Positions 24,959 through 33,623 of a DNA stretch of 64,000 bases are shown piece after piece (the first letter of the stretch is position 1; every line of letters starts with the position of its first letter). The stretch is from positions 33,047-97,046 of the forward strand of contig NZ_LMMV01000024.1 of the NCBI RefSeq assembly GCF_001422405.1. Reading direction: 5' to 3'. This DNA comes from Pseudorhodoferax sp. Leaf267. Its GTDB lineage: Bacteria > Pseudomonadota > Gammaproteobacteria > Burkholderiales > Burkholderiaceae_C. The position numbers were made by a program, and so were the translations under genes. A model generated the notes under the pieces. It was given only the letters and a program-made list of their open reading frames with translations. It was not told the DNA's origin and made no database searches.

Positions 24959-25711
24959 TCAGCGCCCCTCGAACCGCGGCAGACGACGCTCGGCCATGGC
25001 GCGCACGCCTTCCTGGAAGTCGGCCGTGGCGGTGTGGACCTGCTGCATCTCGCGCTCGTGGCGGTTCACGCGCTCGATCTCGTCGGCCAGCCCGCGCCGC
25101 AGCGTGGCCCGCGTGCTGGTGACGGCCAACGGTGCCGACAGCGCGATCTCGGCCGCCAGCGCCAGGGCCGTCTCGCGGACTTCGTCCTGCGCCACCAGCA
25201 CGTCGGCCAGCCCGCTGCGCTAGGCTTGGACGCCGTCGATGCGCCGGCCCGTGAACAGCAGCACGCTGGCCTGCTGGGGGCCCACCAGCCGCGGCAGCGT
25301 GACGCTGAGGCCGAAGCCCGGGTGGAACCCCAAGCGGTTGAAGTTGGCCGAGAAGCGTGCCTCGGCACAGGTCACGCGGAAGTCGGCCGCCAGGGCCAGC
25401 CCCAGGCCGGCGCCCACGGCCGCGCCGTGCACGGCAGCCACCACAGGCTTGGCCGTGCGGAACAGCCGCATGGCCTGCACGTAGAACGGGGCGGGGTCCT
25501 GCGCGCCGCCGCTGAAGTCGGCGCCGGCACAGAACACGCGGCCCTCGGCGGCCAGCACGGTGCAGCGAATGCCGGGGTCGGCATCGATGCGGGCCAGCGT
25601 GTCGGCCAGTTCGCCCAGCATCTCCACGCTGGCGTGGTTGTGCGGGGGGCGACGGATTTCCAGCAGGGCGACGTGGGCGTGGCCTGCGTCGAGGCGGTGG
25701 ATGTCGCTCAT
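24959..25711 (-). pseudogene. Enoyl-CoA hydratase/isomerase interrupted by an in-frame TAG
   Basis: The gene would encode a crotonase-family enoyl-CoA hydratase of about 250 residues. Codons 1-163 run from MSDIHRLDAGH through the oxyanion motifs FCAGADFSGG and HGAAVGAGLGLALAADFRV to GRRIDGVQA. Codon 164 is TAG (25222-25220). The same frame then continues without a gap as RSGLADVLVAQDEVRETALA to a normal C-terminus (RLPRFEGR). The break is a single stop, consistent with CAG to TAG. A truncated product would lose the C-terminal trimerisation helices. Its ATG overlaps the stop of the upstream Bug gene. Confidence 0.85.
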
Positions 25712-26667
25712 TGGATTTCGATCCCGGCGATCTGCACGTACTGCTTCCACTTCGCGCGCTCCTCGCGCTCGAAGGCGGCCAGCTCGGGCAGCCCCACGCT
25801 GGCGGGGGAGAACGCAAAGCCCTCCAGCCGCGACTTGATCGGGTCGGTGGTCACCGCCTCGTTGATCCACCCGTTCAATTGCTGCTGTGTGGCCATGGGC
25901 GTGGCGGCCGGCACCGCGATGCCGAGGAAGCCGCCGCGGATGGTGAAGTTGGGAATGGACTCGGCGATGAGCGGCAGGTCCGGGTAGCGTTTGAGCCGGG
26001 CATCGCTGTGCACGGCCAGCGCGCGCAGCTGGCCGGACGAGACGAAGGAGTCGCCCTGCACCGTGTCGGTGAACACCACCTGGATCTGGCCGGCGATCAG
26101 CTCGGACATCGCCTGGCCCACCTGCTTGTACGGGATTGGCGTGAGCTGCACGCCCGCCTCGTGCGCGAACAGCGCGGCCGTCACCTTCGAGGTGGCATTG
26201 AAGTGGCCGTAGTTGATGGCGCCCGGTGCGGCCCTGGCGGCGCGCACGAACTCCTGCAGCGTCTTGTACGGCGCGTCCGGCCGCACCAGCATGTAGGTGG
26301 ATCCGGGGCCGAACGAGCCGACCAGCCGGAAGTCGCGGCCCGGGTCGTAGGGAAGCCTGGTGAACAGCGCCGGGTTGGCCAGGTGCGTGGACGTGGTGGC
26401 CAGCAGCAGCACCGAGCCATCGGCCGGCGCCCCGCGCACGGCCTCCACGCCGATGATGCCGTTGCCGCCCGGCCGGTTGTCCACCACCACCGCGCGGCCG
26501 GTCTTCTTCGTGAGGAACTCGGACAGCATGCGCGCCGAGATGTCGCCCGAGCCACCGGGCCCGAACGGCACGATGATCTGGATCGGCTTGTGCTCCTGCG
26601 CCCGGGCCGGCACGCCGGCCGCCAGCGCCAGCGCTGCGAGGCCCTGGATGCACTGTCTTCTGTCCAT
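25708..26667 (-). CDS. Bug-family periplasmic solute-binding protein
   Basis: Tripartite tricarboxylate transporter-type receptor (319 aa; Bug family, abundant in Burkholderiales). A Tat/Sec-like signal (MDRRQCIQGLAALALAAG, cleavage near ARAQE) is followed by the signature PIQIIVPFGPGGSGDISARML and VVVDNRPGGNGIIGVEAV. Members bind carboxylates for uptake or sensing. No TctA/TctB membrane subunits are in this operon, so it is an orphan that may use the tct system 23 kb away or act as a sensor. RBS CAAGGAGACA precedes the ATG at 26667. Confidence 0.9.
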   Translation of the reverse strand: MDRRQCIQGLAALALAAGVPARAQEHKPIQIIVPFGPGGSGDISARMLSEFLTKKTGRAVVVDNRPGGNGIIGVEAVRGAPADGSVLLLATTSTHLANPALFTRLPYDPGRDFRLVGSFGPGSTYMLVRPDAPYKTLQEFVRAARAAPGAINYGHFNATSKVTAALFAHEAGVQLTPIPYKQVGQAMSELIAGQIQVVFTDTVQGDSFVSSGQLRALAVHSDARLKRYPDLPLIAESIPNFTIRGGFLGIAVPAATPMATQQQLNGWINEAVTTDPIKSRLEGFAFSPASVGLPELAAFEREERAKWKQYVQIAGIEIQ

Positions 26668-26693
26668 GTCTGTCTCCTTGCGTTGTGGATCGG

Positions 26694-27845
26694 TCAGCGC
26701 AGCCCGCCGCAGATGTCTTGCGTGTGCTCGCCCAGTTCGGGTGCCCGGCCGCGCATGGGAGGGCGCTCGCCGTCGAACGACAGCGGCAGGCCCACCACTT
26801 TCAGGTCGACCTCGGGGATGCTCTGGAAGATGCCGATGGCCTCGGTCTGCGGCTGCGCCATGACCTGCGCGAAGTCCTGGATCGGGCCGCAGGGGATGCC
26901 GGCGGCCTCCAGCGCGAGGATCCAGTCCTCGGTGGTGCGCTGGCGGAACAGCGTCTCCAGCGCCGGCACCAGCTCGGCCTTGTGCTGCACGCGCAAGGCA
27001 TTGCTGGCATAGCGCGGGTCGGCCGCCCATTCGGGGTGCCCGACCAGCCGCGCCAGCTTGGCGAACAGCCGGTCGTTGGCGGCGGCGACGACCAGCTCGC
27101 CATCGGCGGTGGGCAGGGCCTGGAACACCACCACGTTGGGGTTGCCGCTGCGGTGGCGCGCGGGCTGCTGGCCGGTGGCCTGGAAGCCCGCCATCATCAC
27201 CTGCAGCCAGCCCAGCGCGGTTTCGAACAGCGAGGTGTCGACCACGCAGCCCTTGCCCGTGCTGGCACGCTGGAACAGCGCGGCGATGCAGCCCAGCGCG
27301 GCCCAGATGCCGCTGCCCAGGTCCAGCACCTGCATCCCCACACGCGATGGCGGCCCGGTCTCTGCACCGTTGATGCTGAACAGGCCGGCATAGGCCTGCA
27401 CCATGGGCTCATAGCCGGGCGCCAGCTGCTTGGGGCCCTTGTGGCCGAACGCCGTCAGCGAGCAGTAGACGAGGCGCGGGTTTGCCGCGCACAGCACCTC
27501 GGGGCCCAGGTCCAGCTCGGCCAGCGAGCCCGGCCGCATGTTCTGCACGAACACATCGGCCTGGGCCACGTAGTCGCGCAGCCACTGCAGCTGGGCCGGG
27601 TCCTTCAGGTCCAGCGCGATGCTCTTCTTGCCGTGGTTCATCGCCTGGAAGGTGGTGGCCGTGCCGCGCCAGAACGGCGGGCCCCAGCCGCGCGCATCGT
27701 CGCCGGTGCCGGGCCGTTCGACCTTGACCACATCGGCGCCCAGGGCCGACAGGATCTCGCCGGTGTAGGGGCCGGCGATGTTCTGCGCGACCTCGACCAC
27801 GCGGATGCCCTGGAGCGGTTGTGCTGCGAACGGTTGCATGTTCAT
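26694..27845 (-). CDS. CaiB/BaiF (class III) CoA-transferase
   Basis: Family III CoA-transferase (383 aa) that moves CoA between carboxylic acids. The N-terminal LQGIRVVEVAQNIAGPYTGEILSALGADVVKVERPGTGDDAR block is diagnostic, and the catalytic aspartate is likely in QVLDLGSGIWAALG (the YxxxD-like position). The ATG at 27845 overlaps the stop of the upstream hydratase (ATGA). It sits between an enoyl-CoA hydratase and a Bug receptor, suggesting activation of an imported acid. Confidence 0.9.
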   Translation of the reverse strand: MNMQPFAAQPLQGIRVVEVAQNIAGPYTGEILSALGADVVKVERPGTGDDARGWGPPFWRGTATTFQAMNHGKKSIALDLKDPAQLQWLRDYVAQADVFVQNMRPGSLAELDLGPEVLCAANPRLVYCSLTAFGHKGPKQLAPGYEPMVQAYAGLFSINGAETGPPSRVGMQVLDLGSGIWAALGCIAALFQRASTGKGCVVDTSLFETALGWLQVMMAGFQATGQQPARHRSGNPNVVVFQALPTADGELVVAAANDRLFAKLARLVGHPEWAADPRYASNALRVQHKAELVPALETLFRQRTTEDWILALEAAGIPCGPIQDFAQVMAQPQTEAIGIFQSIPEVDLKVVGLPLSFDGERPPMRGRAPELGEHTQDICGGLR

Positions 27846-28615
27846 GTCCCTGTGAAATGGGGGGCGCGCTTGTCCAGAAAGTGCTGCACGCCCTCGCGGA
27901 AGTCGTCGGTGCCGCGGCAAGCCGCGATCTCGCGGTCGGCCAGGCGCGTGGCTTCGCCGAGGGTCTGCGTGCGGGCCTCGCGCAGCTGTCGCTTCATCAC
28001 GCGCACCGAGCGTGGGGAGGTGGCATTGGCCAGCTCGCGTGCGCGCTCGAGCACTGCGTCGAGAAAGCCCTCGGCCGGCAACTGGCGGGCCAGGCCCATG
28101 CGGTCGGCCTCGTCGGCCAGCAGGGTGCGGCCGCTCAGCAGCAGGTCGGCCGCGTGCATGGGGCCGACCAGGCGCGGCAGCAGCCAGGCGATGCCGTGCT
28201 CGGCCGCCAGGCCGCGCCGCGCGTACGGCGCGGTCAGCTTGGCGCCGGCGGCCACGAAGCGCAGGTCGCAGTACAGCGCCAGGCACAGGCCCACGCCCGC
28301 GGCAGCGCCGTTGATCGCCGCCACCAGCGGTTTGTCGATCAGGTCCAGGTAGGCGTAGCGCTCGCCCTCGGCCAGTGGCCCGCCGGGGCGCTCGCCAGCG
28401 CCGCGCAACACCTCCATGTCCATGCCGGCGCAGAACGCGCGGCCGGCGCCGGTGAGCACGATGCAGCGCACGGCGTCGTCGCGTTCGGCCTGCGCCAGGG
28501 CCTGACGCAATTCGGTTTCCAGGGTGGGCGTCCACGCGTTCATGCGCTCGGGCCGCTCGAAGCGCAGCACGGCGACGCGGTCGGCCACGCTGTAGCCCAG
28601 CTCGGTGAAATGCAT
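27842..28615 (-). CDS. Enoyl-CoA hydratase/isomerase family protein
   Basis: Crotonase-fold enzyme (257 aa). Oxyanion-hole segments are AFCAGMDMEVLRG and NGAAAGVGLCLALYCDLRF. The usual first glutamate is in RRGLAAEHGIAWLLPRLVG. The C-terminal FREGVQHFLDKRAPHF is typical. It is the promoter-proximal gene of the five-gene minus-strand operon, transcribed away from the IclR regulator. Start at MHFTELG (28615) chosen because the upstream frame has no similarity. Confidence 0.9.
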   Translation of the reverse strand: MHFTELGYSVADRVAVLRFERPERMNAWTPTLETELRQALAQAERDDAVRCIVLTGAGRAFCAGMDMEVLRGAGERPGGPLAEGERYAYLDLIDKPLVAAINGAAAGVGLCLALYCDLRFVAAGAKLTAPYARRGLAAEHGIAWLLPRLVGPMHAADLLLSGRTLLADEADRMGLARQLPAEGFLDAVLERARELANATSPRSVRVMKRQLREARTQTLGEATRLADREIAACRGTDDFREGVQHFLDKRAPHFTGT

Positions 28616-28705
28616 GCCTGTCTCCCTTGGTGGTGGCGCGTGGCACGGGTGCATGCGCTCGGCGGCAGTATTGCGTCGGGGGGGTGGGTGCGAACAAGGC
28701 TGGAG

Positions 28706-28720
28706 TTTCGGATTCCGAAA
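28706..28720. promoter_or_regulatory. Candidate IclR operator
   Basis: TTTCGGATTCCGAAA is a perfect 7-1-7 palindrome (TTTCGGA, T, TCCGAAA) in the space between the divergent iclR-type gene and the CoA-ester operon. IclR-family proteins bind short palindromes of this kind in divergent promoters. Confidence 0.6.
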
Positions 28721-28737
28721 TTGCGAGAATCGGCGCC

Positions 28738-29556
28738 ATGCCCGCCACACCCTCCACGCGCAGCCGCACGCGCGCCACCGGCAGCTTTGTGCGTAGCACG
28801 CCCGGCAGCCATTCGCTGGAGCGCGGCCTGCAGCTGCTGCGCGCGTTCCGCCTCGGCGGCCGCACGCTCGGCAATGCAGAGCTGGCCGAGCGCACGGGCC
28901 TGCCGCGCCCCACCGTGAGCCGGCTCACGCGTTCGCTCGTGGATGCGGGCTTCCTGGCCTATGACCATGCGCAGCAGGGCTACCGGCTCGGCGCGGTGTG
29001 CCTCACGCTGGCGTTGGTCTACCGTGCGTCCGAGCGCGCGCTGGAGGTGGCCCTTCCGCTCATGCGTTCGCTGGCCGAAGGCAGGCATGTCAACGTGGGG
29101 CTTGCCATGGCCGACCAGCTGGAGATGGTCTATCTGGATTCGGTGCGCCTGAGCCGGCGCGGCATGTTCCGGCGCATCGTGCCGGGCTCGCGCATCCCGA
29201 TCGCCAGCACCGCGCTGGGCTGCGCCTTCCTCGCAGGGATGGCGGCGGCGGACCGCCGGGCGCTGCTGGCACGCCTGCGCCAGGCACATGGAGCCGGCTG
29301 GCCGACGCTGCAGCGCCAGATCGCGGCGGCACTGGCCAGCGTGCGCACGCGAGGCTTTTGCCGGGCGCAGTGGCAGGCCGGCATGGTGTCCGTGGCCGCG
29401 CCGCTGCGCACGCCGGGCGGCGATTTGTATGCGCTGAACGTCAGCTTTCCGGTGCCGGCCGCCTCCACGCAGGAGGACGACGAAGACCACGTGGGCCTGC
29501 TGCGCAGGCTGGCCGCCGACATCCAGGCGGCCTGGGGCCGGCAGGCAGATCTGTAG
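28738..29556 (+). CDS. IclR-family transcriptional regulator
   Basis: Regulator (272 aa) with an N-terminal winged helix (HSLERGLQLLRAFRLGGRTL, NAELAERTGLPRPTVSRLTRSLVDAGFL) and a C-terminal effector domain (from about residue 90: RHVNVGLAMADQLEMVYLD, IPIASTALGCAFLA). It diverges from the enoyl-CoA hydratase/CoA-transferase/Bug operon and is its likely regulator, with the effector probably the acid or CoA-ester handled by that operon. The ATG at 28738 is preferred; the frame extends further upstream through the operator. Confidence 0.87.
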   Translation: MPATPSTRSRTRATGSFVRSTPGSHSLERGLQLLRAFRLGGRTLGNAELAERTGLPRPTVSRLTRSLVDAGFLAYDHAQQGYRLGAVCLTLALVYRASERALEVALPLMRSLAEGRHVNVGLAMADQLEMVYLDSVRLSRRGMFRRIVPGSRIPIASTALGCAFLAGMAAADRRALLARLRQAHGAGWPTLQRQIAAALASVRTRGFCRAQWQAGMVSVAAPLRTPGGDLYALNVSFPVPAASTQEDDEDHVGLLRRLAADIQAAWGRQADL

Positions 29557-29680
29557 ACCGCCCCGGCCGCAAGCCAGGCGCTTGCCCAGCCCTGGCCGGT
29601 GCAGCGCAACGGCGCGTGGCCCTGGGGGCCGTGGCGCCATGCGGGCGACCACAATAGGCTTGCACAATTCGATCCAGCCG

Positions 29681-32600
29681 ATGACAGACACCACCCTCGC
29701 GCCCGGCTTCATGGCCGTGCACAGCAACCACCCGGAAGCCTTGCGCGACCTGATGCTGGCCTGGATGGCGCGCCACCCGCTGGCGCCGCTGGAAGACGAA
29801 TGGGTGCTGGTGCAGAGCAACGGCGTGGCCCAGTGGCTGCGGCTGGCGCTGGCGCAGCCGCCGTCGCACGGCGGCGTGGGCATCGCCGCGGCGCTGCGCA
29901 CCGAGTTGCCCTCGCGCTTCCAGTGGCAGGCCTACCGCGCCGTGCTGGGCGCGCAGGCGGTGCCCGCTGTCTCCCCGTTCGACAAGCCGCTGCTGGTCTG
30001 GCGGCTGATGCGATTGCTGCCGGGCCTGCTGCACGAGGACGTGTTCGCGCCGCTGCGCCGCTTCCTGCTGGACGACAGCGACCTGCGCAAGCGCCACCAG
30101 CTGGCCGAGCGACTGGCCGACCTGTTCGACCAGTACCAGGTCTACCGCGCCGACTGGCTGGCCGACTGGGGCGCGGGGCACGACGAGGTCGTGACCAGCC
30201 GCGGCGGCCGCCAGAGCGTGGCCGATGACCTGCTGTGGCAACCGCGGCTGTGGCGCGCGCTGCTGGCCGACGTGGGGCCCGAGGGCGCCGCTGGCAGCCG
30301 CGCCGCCGTGCACCAGCGCTTCATGGCTGCCGTGCAGGGCTGGCGCGGCGAGCGCCCGGCCGGCCTGCCGCGCCGGCTCGTGGTGTTCGGCATCTCCTCG
30401 CTGCCGCAGCAGTCGCTGGAGGTGCTGGCCGCGCTCGCGCGCTGGACGCAGGTGCTGATGTGCGTGCACAACCCCTGCGCGCACGACTGGTCGCACATCG
30501 TGGCCGACAAGGACCTGCTGCGCGCCGAGCGCAGCCGCCAGCGCCGACGCACGGGCAGCGAAGGCGCCATCGACGACGACAGCCTGCACCAGCATGCCCA
30601 GCCGCTGCTGGCCGCCTGGGGCAAGCAGGGCCGCGACTTCATCCGCCTCTTGGACATGCACGACGAGCACGAGGCCTATGCCGAGCGCATCACCGCGATC
30701 GGCGAGCGCATCGACGTGTTCGACGCGAACGCGGGCGACACCGTGCTGCACCAGCTGCAGGACGACATCCGCGACCTGCGGCCGCTGGCCGAGACGCGTG
30801 CGCACTGGCCGGCGGTGCAGGGCGACGACTCGATCCGCTTTCACGTCACGCACGGCCCGCAGCGCGAGGTCGAGGTGCTGCACGACCAGCTGCTGGCCGC
30901 GTTCGCCGCCGACCCCAGCCTGCGCCCGCGCGACGTGATCGTGATGGTGCCCGAGGTCGGCAGCTATGCGCCGCACGTGCAGGCCGTGTTCGGCCTGCGC
31001 ACGCCCGACGACGCACGCCACATCCCCTACAGCCTGGCCGACCAGGCGCAGCGCCAGCACGACCCGCTGCTCGGCGCGCTGGAGCGCCTGCTGGCCCTGC
31101 CGCAATCGCGCGTGGCCACCAGCGATGTGCTGGACTGGCTGGAGGTGCCCGCGCTGCGCGCGCGCTTCGGCATCGCTGCCGCGCAGCTGCCGTTGCTGCA
31201 GCGCTGGGTGGCGGCGGCCAACGTGCGCTGGGGCCTGCATGCGGAGCAGCGCCGCGCGCTCGACCTGCCGCAGGCCGGCGGCGCCAACAGCTGGGACTTC
31301 GGCCTGCAGCGCATGCTGCTGGGCTATGCCGTCGGCGGCGGCGACCACTGGGCCGGCATCGAGCCGCTGGACGAGGTCGGCGGGCTGGACGCCGCGCTGC
31401 TCGGCCCGCTCGCGCAGCTGCTGGAGACGCTGCAGTCGCACTGGCGTGCGCTGGCCGCGCCGGCCACGCCCGTGCAATGGGGCGAGCGCCTGCGTGCGCT
31501 GCTGGCCGACTGCTTCGCGCCCGAGGCGGACGCCGATGTGTTCACGCTGCGCCGGCTCGACACCGCGCTGCAGGCCTGGCTCGATGCCTGTGCCGCGGCT
31601 GCCATGGGGGAGGAACTGCCGCTGTCCGTCGTGCGCGAGCACTGGCTGGCGCAACTGGACGCGCCCGCGCTGAGCCAGCCCTTCTTCGCCGGCGCCGTCA
31701 CGTTCGCCACGCTGATGCCCATGCGCGCGATCCCGTTCCGCGTCGTCGCGCTGCTGGGCATGAACGACGGCGACTACCCGCGCAGCCGGATCCCCATGGA
31801 CTTCGATTTGATGGCGCAGGACTGGCGGCCCGGCGACCGCTCGCGCCGTGAGGACGACCGCTACATGTTCCTCGAAGCCCTGCTGTCCGCGCGCGACCGG
31901 CTGCACGTCAGCTGGGTCGGCCGCAGCATCCACGACCAGAGCGAGCGCGCGCCCTCGGTGCTGGTGGCGCAGCTGCGCGAGCACCTGGCTGCCGGCTGGC
32001 GCCTGGCCGGCGACGAGGCGCTGCCGCAGGAAGAAGCCGGCACTCGGCTGCTGCACGCGCTGACCGTGGAGCACCGGCTGCAGCCCTTCCACCCGGCGTA
32101 CTTCACGCGGGGCGGCGATGCGCGCCTGTTCAGCCACGCGCGCGAGTGGCGCGCGGGCCTGCTGCCGGCGGCCCCCGTCGCGCAGCGCGACGCGCCGCTG
32201 GCCCCCTTCAAGTTCGACGGCCCGCTCACGCTGCGCCTGCTGTCCAGCTTCCTGAAAGAGCCCGCGCGCGCGTTCCTGCAGCTGCGCCTGGGCGTGCATT
32301 TCGACGCCGACGATGCCGTGGTGCAGGACCAGGAGCCGTTCGCGCTGGACGGCTTGCAGAACTGGCAGCTGCAGGACGAGCTGATCCAGGCGCAAAAGGC
32401 CGCGCTCGATGCCGACCTGCCGCGCGACGCAGCCCTGGCCGCGCAACTGGCGCGCATGGGCCGGCGTGGCGTGCTGCCGGCCGGCCACTTCGGCGCACTC
32501 GTGCAGGCCGAGCTGGCCGAGCCCATGGACAGGATGTTCGCTGCCTACCAGCAGGTGATCGCCGCCTGGCCGCATGCGCTGCCCGACGCGCTGCTGGACT

Positions 32601-33187
32601 ACCTGCCCGCAGGCCAGGACGAGCCCCTGCGCCTCGTGGACTGGCTGGGCGGCCTGCGCGCGGACGATGCGGGTGCACGCTGCCGCGTGCTGCTGGAGAG
32701 CACCGGCCTGGTCAAGGACAAGCGCTACCGGCGCGACAAGCTCGTGCCGTTCTGGGTCGCGCATGTGGCGGGGCACCTGGGCGGTGAGGCGTTGACGACG
32801 GTGGTGGTCAGCAAGGCCGGCACGGTCACGCTGGCGCCGATGGTGGTCGAGGAGGCGCGTCGGTACTGGAGTGTGTTGCTGCAGGCCTGGCAGCGGGGGC
32901 TGTGCCAGCCCTTGCCACTGGCGCTGCGCACGGGCTTCGCGTGGCTGGAGGCCCAAGGCACGGAGGGCGATACGCCGCAGTCGCCGGCGTGGCAGAAGGC
33001 GCGCGTTTGCTACGAGGGCGACGACGCTGCGCGCGGCGTGGCCGAAGGCGGGCAGAGCGCCTACCTGGCGCGGGCGTTCCCGAGCTTCGAAGCCCTGTGG
33101 GCGCAGGGCGCGTTCGCGCAATGGGCCCGGACCCTGTTGGCGCCCCTGGACCAAGCCGTGCAGAAGATGCCAAAGGCCGCCGCATGA
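29681..33187 (+). CDS. recC: Exodeoxyribonuclease V subunit gamma (RecC)
   Basis: RecC subunit (1168 aa) of the RecBCD helicase-nuclease, which processes double-strand breaks and recognises Chi. It begins FMAVHSNHPEALRDLMLAWM, typical of RecC, and contains QSNGVAQWLRLAL (helicase-like domain 1, without an ATP site), the VVFGISSLPQQSLEVLAAL segment, and MPMRAIPFRVVALLGMNDGDYPR before the inactive-nuclease C-terminal domain. The ATG at 29681 matches the family start. recB is in the same orientation but 436 bases away, with palindromic repeats between. Confidence 0.95.
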   Translation: MTDTTLAPGFMAVHSNHPEALRDLMLAWMARHPLAPLEDEWVLVQSNGVAQWLRLALAQPPSHGGVGIAAALRTELPSRFQWQAYRAVLGAQAVPAVSPFDKPLLVWRLMRLLPGLLHEDVFAPLRRFLLDDSDLRKRHQLAERLADLFDQYQVYRADWLADWGAGHDEVVTSRGGRQSVADDLLWQPRLWRALLADVGPEGAAGSRAAVHQRFMAAVQGWRGERPAGLPRRLVVFGISSLPQQSLEVLAALARWTQVLMCVHNPCAHDWSHIVADKDLLRAERSRQRRRTGSEGAIDDDSLHQHAQPLLAAWGKQGRDFIRLLDMHDEHEAYAERITAIGERIDVFDANAGDTVLHQLQDDIRDLRPLAETRAHWPAVQGDDSIRFHVTHGPQREVEVLHDQLLAAFAADPSLRPRDVIVMVPEVGSYAPHVQAVFGLRTPDDARHIPYSLADQAQRQHDPLLGALERLLALPQSRVATSDVLDWLEVPALRARFGIAAAQLPLLQRWVAAANVRWGLHAEQRRALDLPQAGGANSWDFGLQRMLLGYAVGGGDHWAGIEPLDEVGGLDAALLGPLAQLLETLQSHWRALAAPATPVQWGERLRALLADCFAPEADADVFTLRRLDTALQAWLDACAAAAMGEELPLSVVREHWLAQLDAPALSQPFFAGAVTFATLMPMRAIPFRVVALLGMNDGDYPRSRIPMDFDLMAQDWRPGDRSRREDDRYMFLEALLSARDRLHVSWVGRSIHDQSERAPSVLVAQLREHLAAGWRLAGDEALPQEEAGTRLLHALTVEHRLQPFHPAYFTRGGDARLFSHAREWRAGLLPAAPVAQRDAPLAPFKFDGPLTLRLLSSFLKEPARAFLQLRLGVHFDADDAVVQDQEPFALDGLQNWQLQDELIQAQKAALDADLPRDAALAAQLARMGRRGVLPAGHFGALVQAELAEPMDRMFAAYQQVIAAWPHALPDALLDYLPAGQDEPLRLVDWLGGLRADDAGARCRVLLESTGLVKDKRYRRDKLVPFWVAHVAGHLGGEALTTVVVSKAGTVTLAPMVVEEARRYWSVLLQAWQRGLCQPLPLALRTGFAWLEAQGTEGDTPQSPAWQKARVCYEGDDAARGVAEGGQSAYLARAFPSFEALWAQGAFAQWARTLLAPLDQAVQKMPKAAA

Positions 33188-33623
33188 GCATGAAAAATAG
33201 GGCCGAGCGCAGCGATGGCCCGAGCGTCTGCCGCTGTTCCCCCTGTACACGTGCCGAGGAGCGCAGAGGACTGGGCGGCGCAAGAGCATCTTGCGCTTCG
33301 TTGACTGACTCATTGCACCTGTTCGAGGTGAACGAACGCAGTGAGTGGTGCGAGTTGTGCAATGCGCCCAGTCCGCGAGCACCGCAGGTTGCCCGGAGCG
33401 CAGCGGAGGGACACGTGTACCGGGGGCCGCCTTCTTTTGCTTACTTTTCTTGGGCGGTAGCCAAGAAAAGTAAGTCCGGATGTGGGGTGGACAGCCCCAC
33501 CTCTGCCCTCTGCAAGAGAGCTGCTCTCGATAGCTCGACGCGGTGGCTCGCGGCCGGCGAGGGCCTAAGGGTGGGAGCGGGGAGCGGGCCTTCGCTGCGC
33601 TCTGCCTGGAGGGCTTCGGCCGC
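33188..33623. repeat. Palindrome-rich spacer between recC and recB
   Basis: No gene recognised. The region is built of nested inverted repeats. GTACACGTG (33245-33253) pairs with CACGTGTAC (33412-33420). GGACTGGGCG (33268-33277) pairs with CGCCCAGTCC (33365-33374). A perfect 14-bp hairpin CTTACTTTTCTTGG/CCAAGAAAAGTAAG lies at 33440-33474. This resembles a large intergenic repeat found in Comamonadaceae genomes (recalled, not searched). It could cap recC mRNA or be a mobile remnant. recB may need its own promoter in the 33480-33620 part. Confidence 0.75.
33440..33474 (+). terminator. 14-bp hairpin after recC, terminator-like
   Basis: A perfect stem CTTACTTTTCTTGG / CCAAGAAAAGTAAG with a seven-base loop GCGGTAG. 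The arms are A/T rich at the base and there is no long T run after it, so it may stabilise or terminate the recC message only partly. Confidence 0.45.

Noticed and set aside
25220-25222. Amber codon read as pyrrolysine or a recoded stop
   Set aside because: No pyl genes and no recoding signals are visible. A simple CAG to TAG change in a hydratase with a functional paralogue nearby is enough.
33230-33480. Possible CRISPR array between recC and recB
   Set aside because: Repeats are inverted pairs, not evenly spaced direct repeats, and no cas gene is near.
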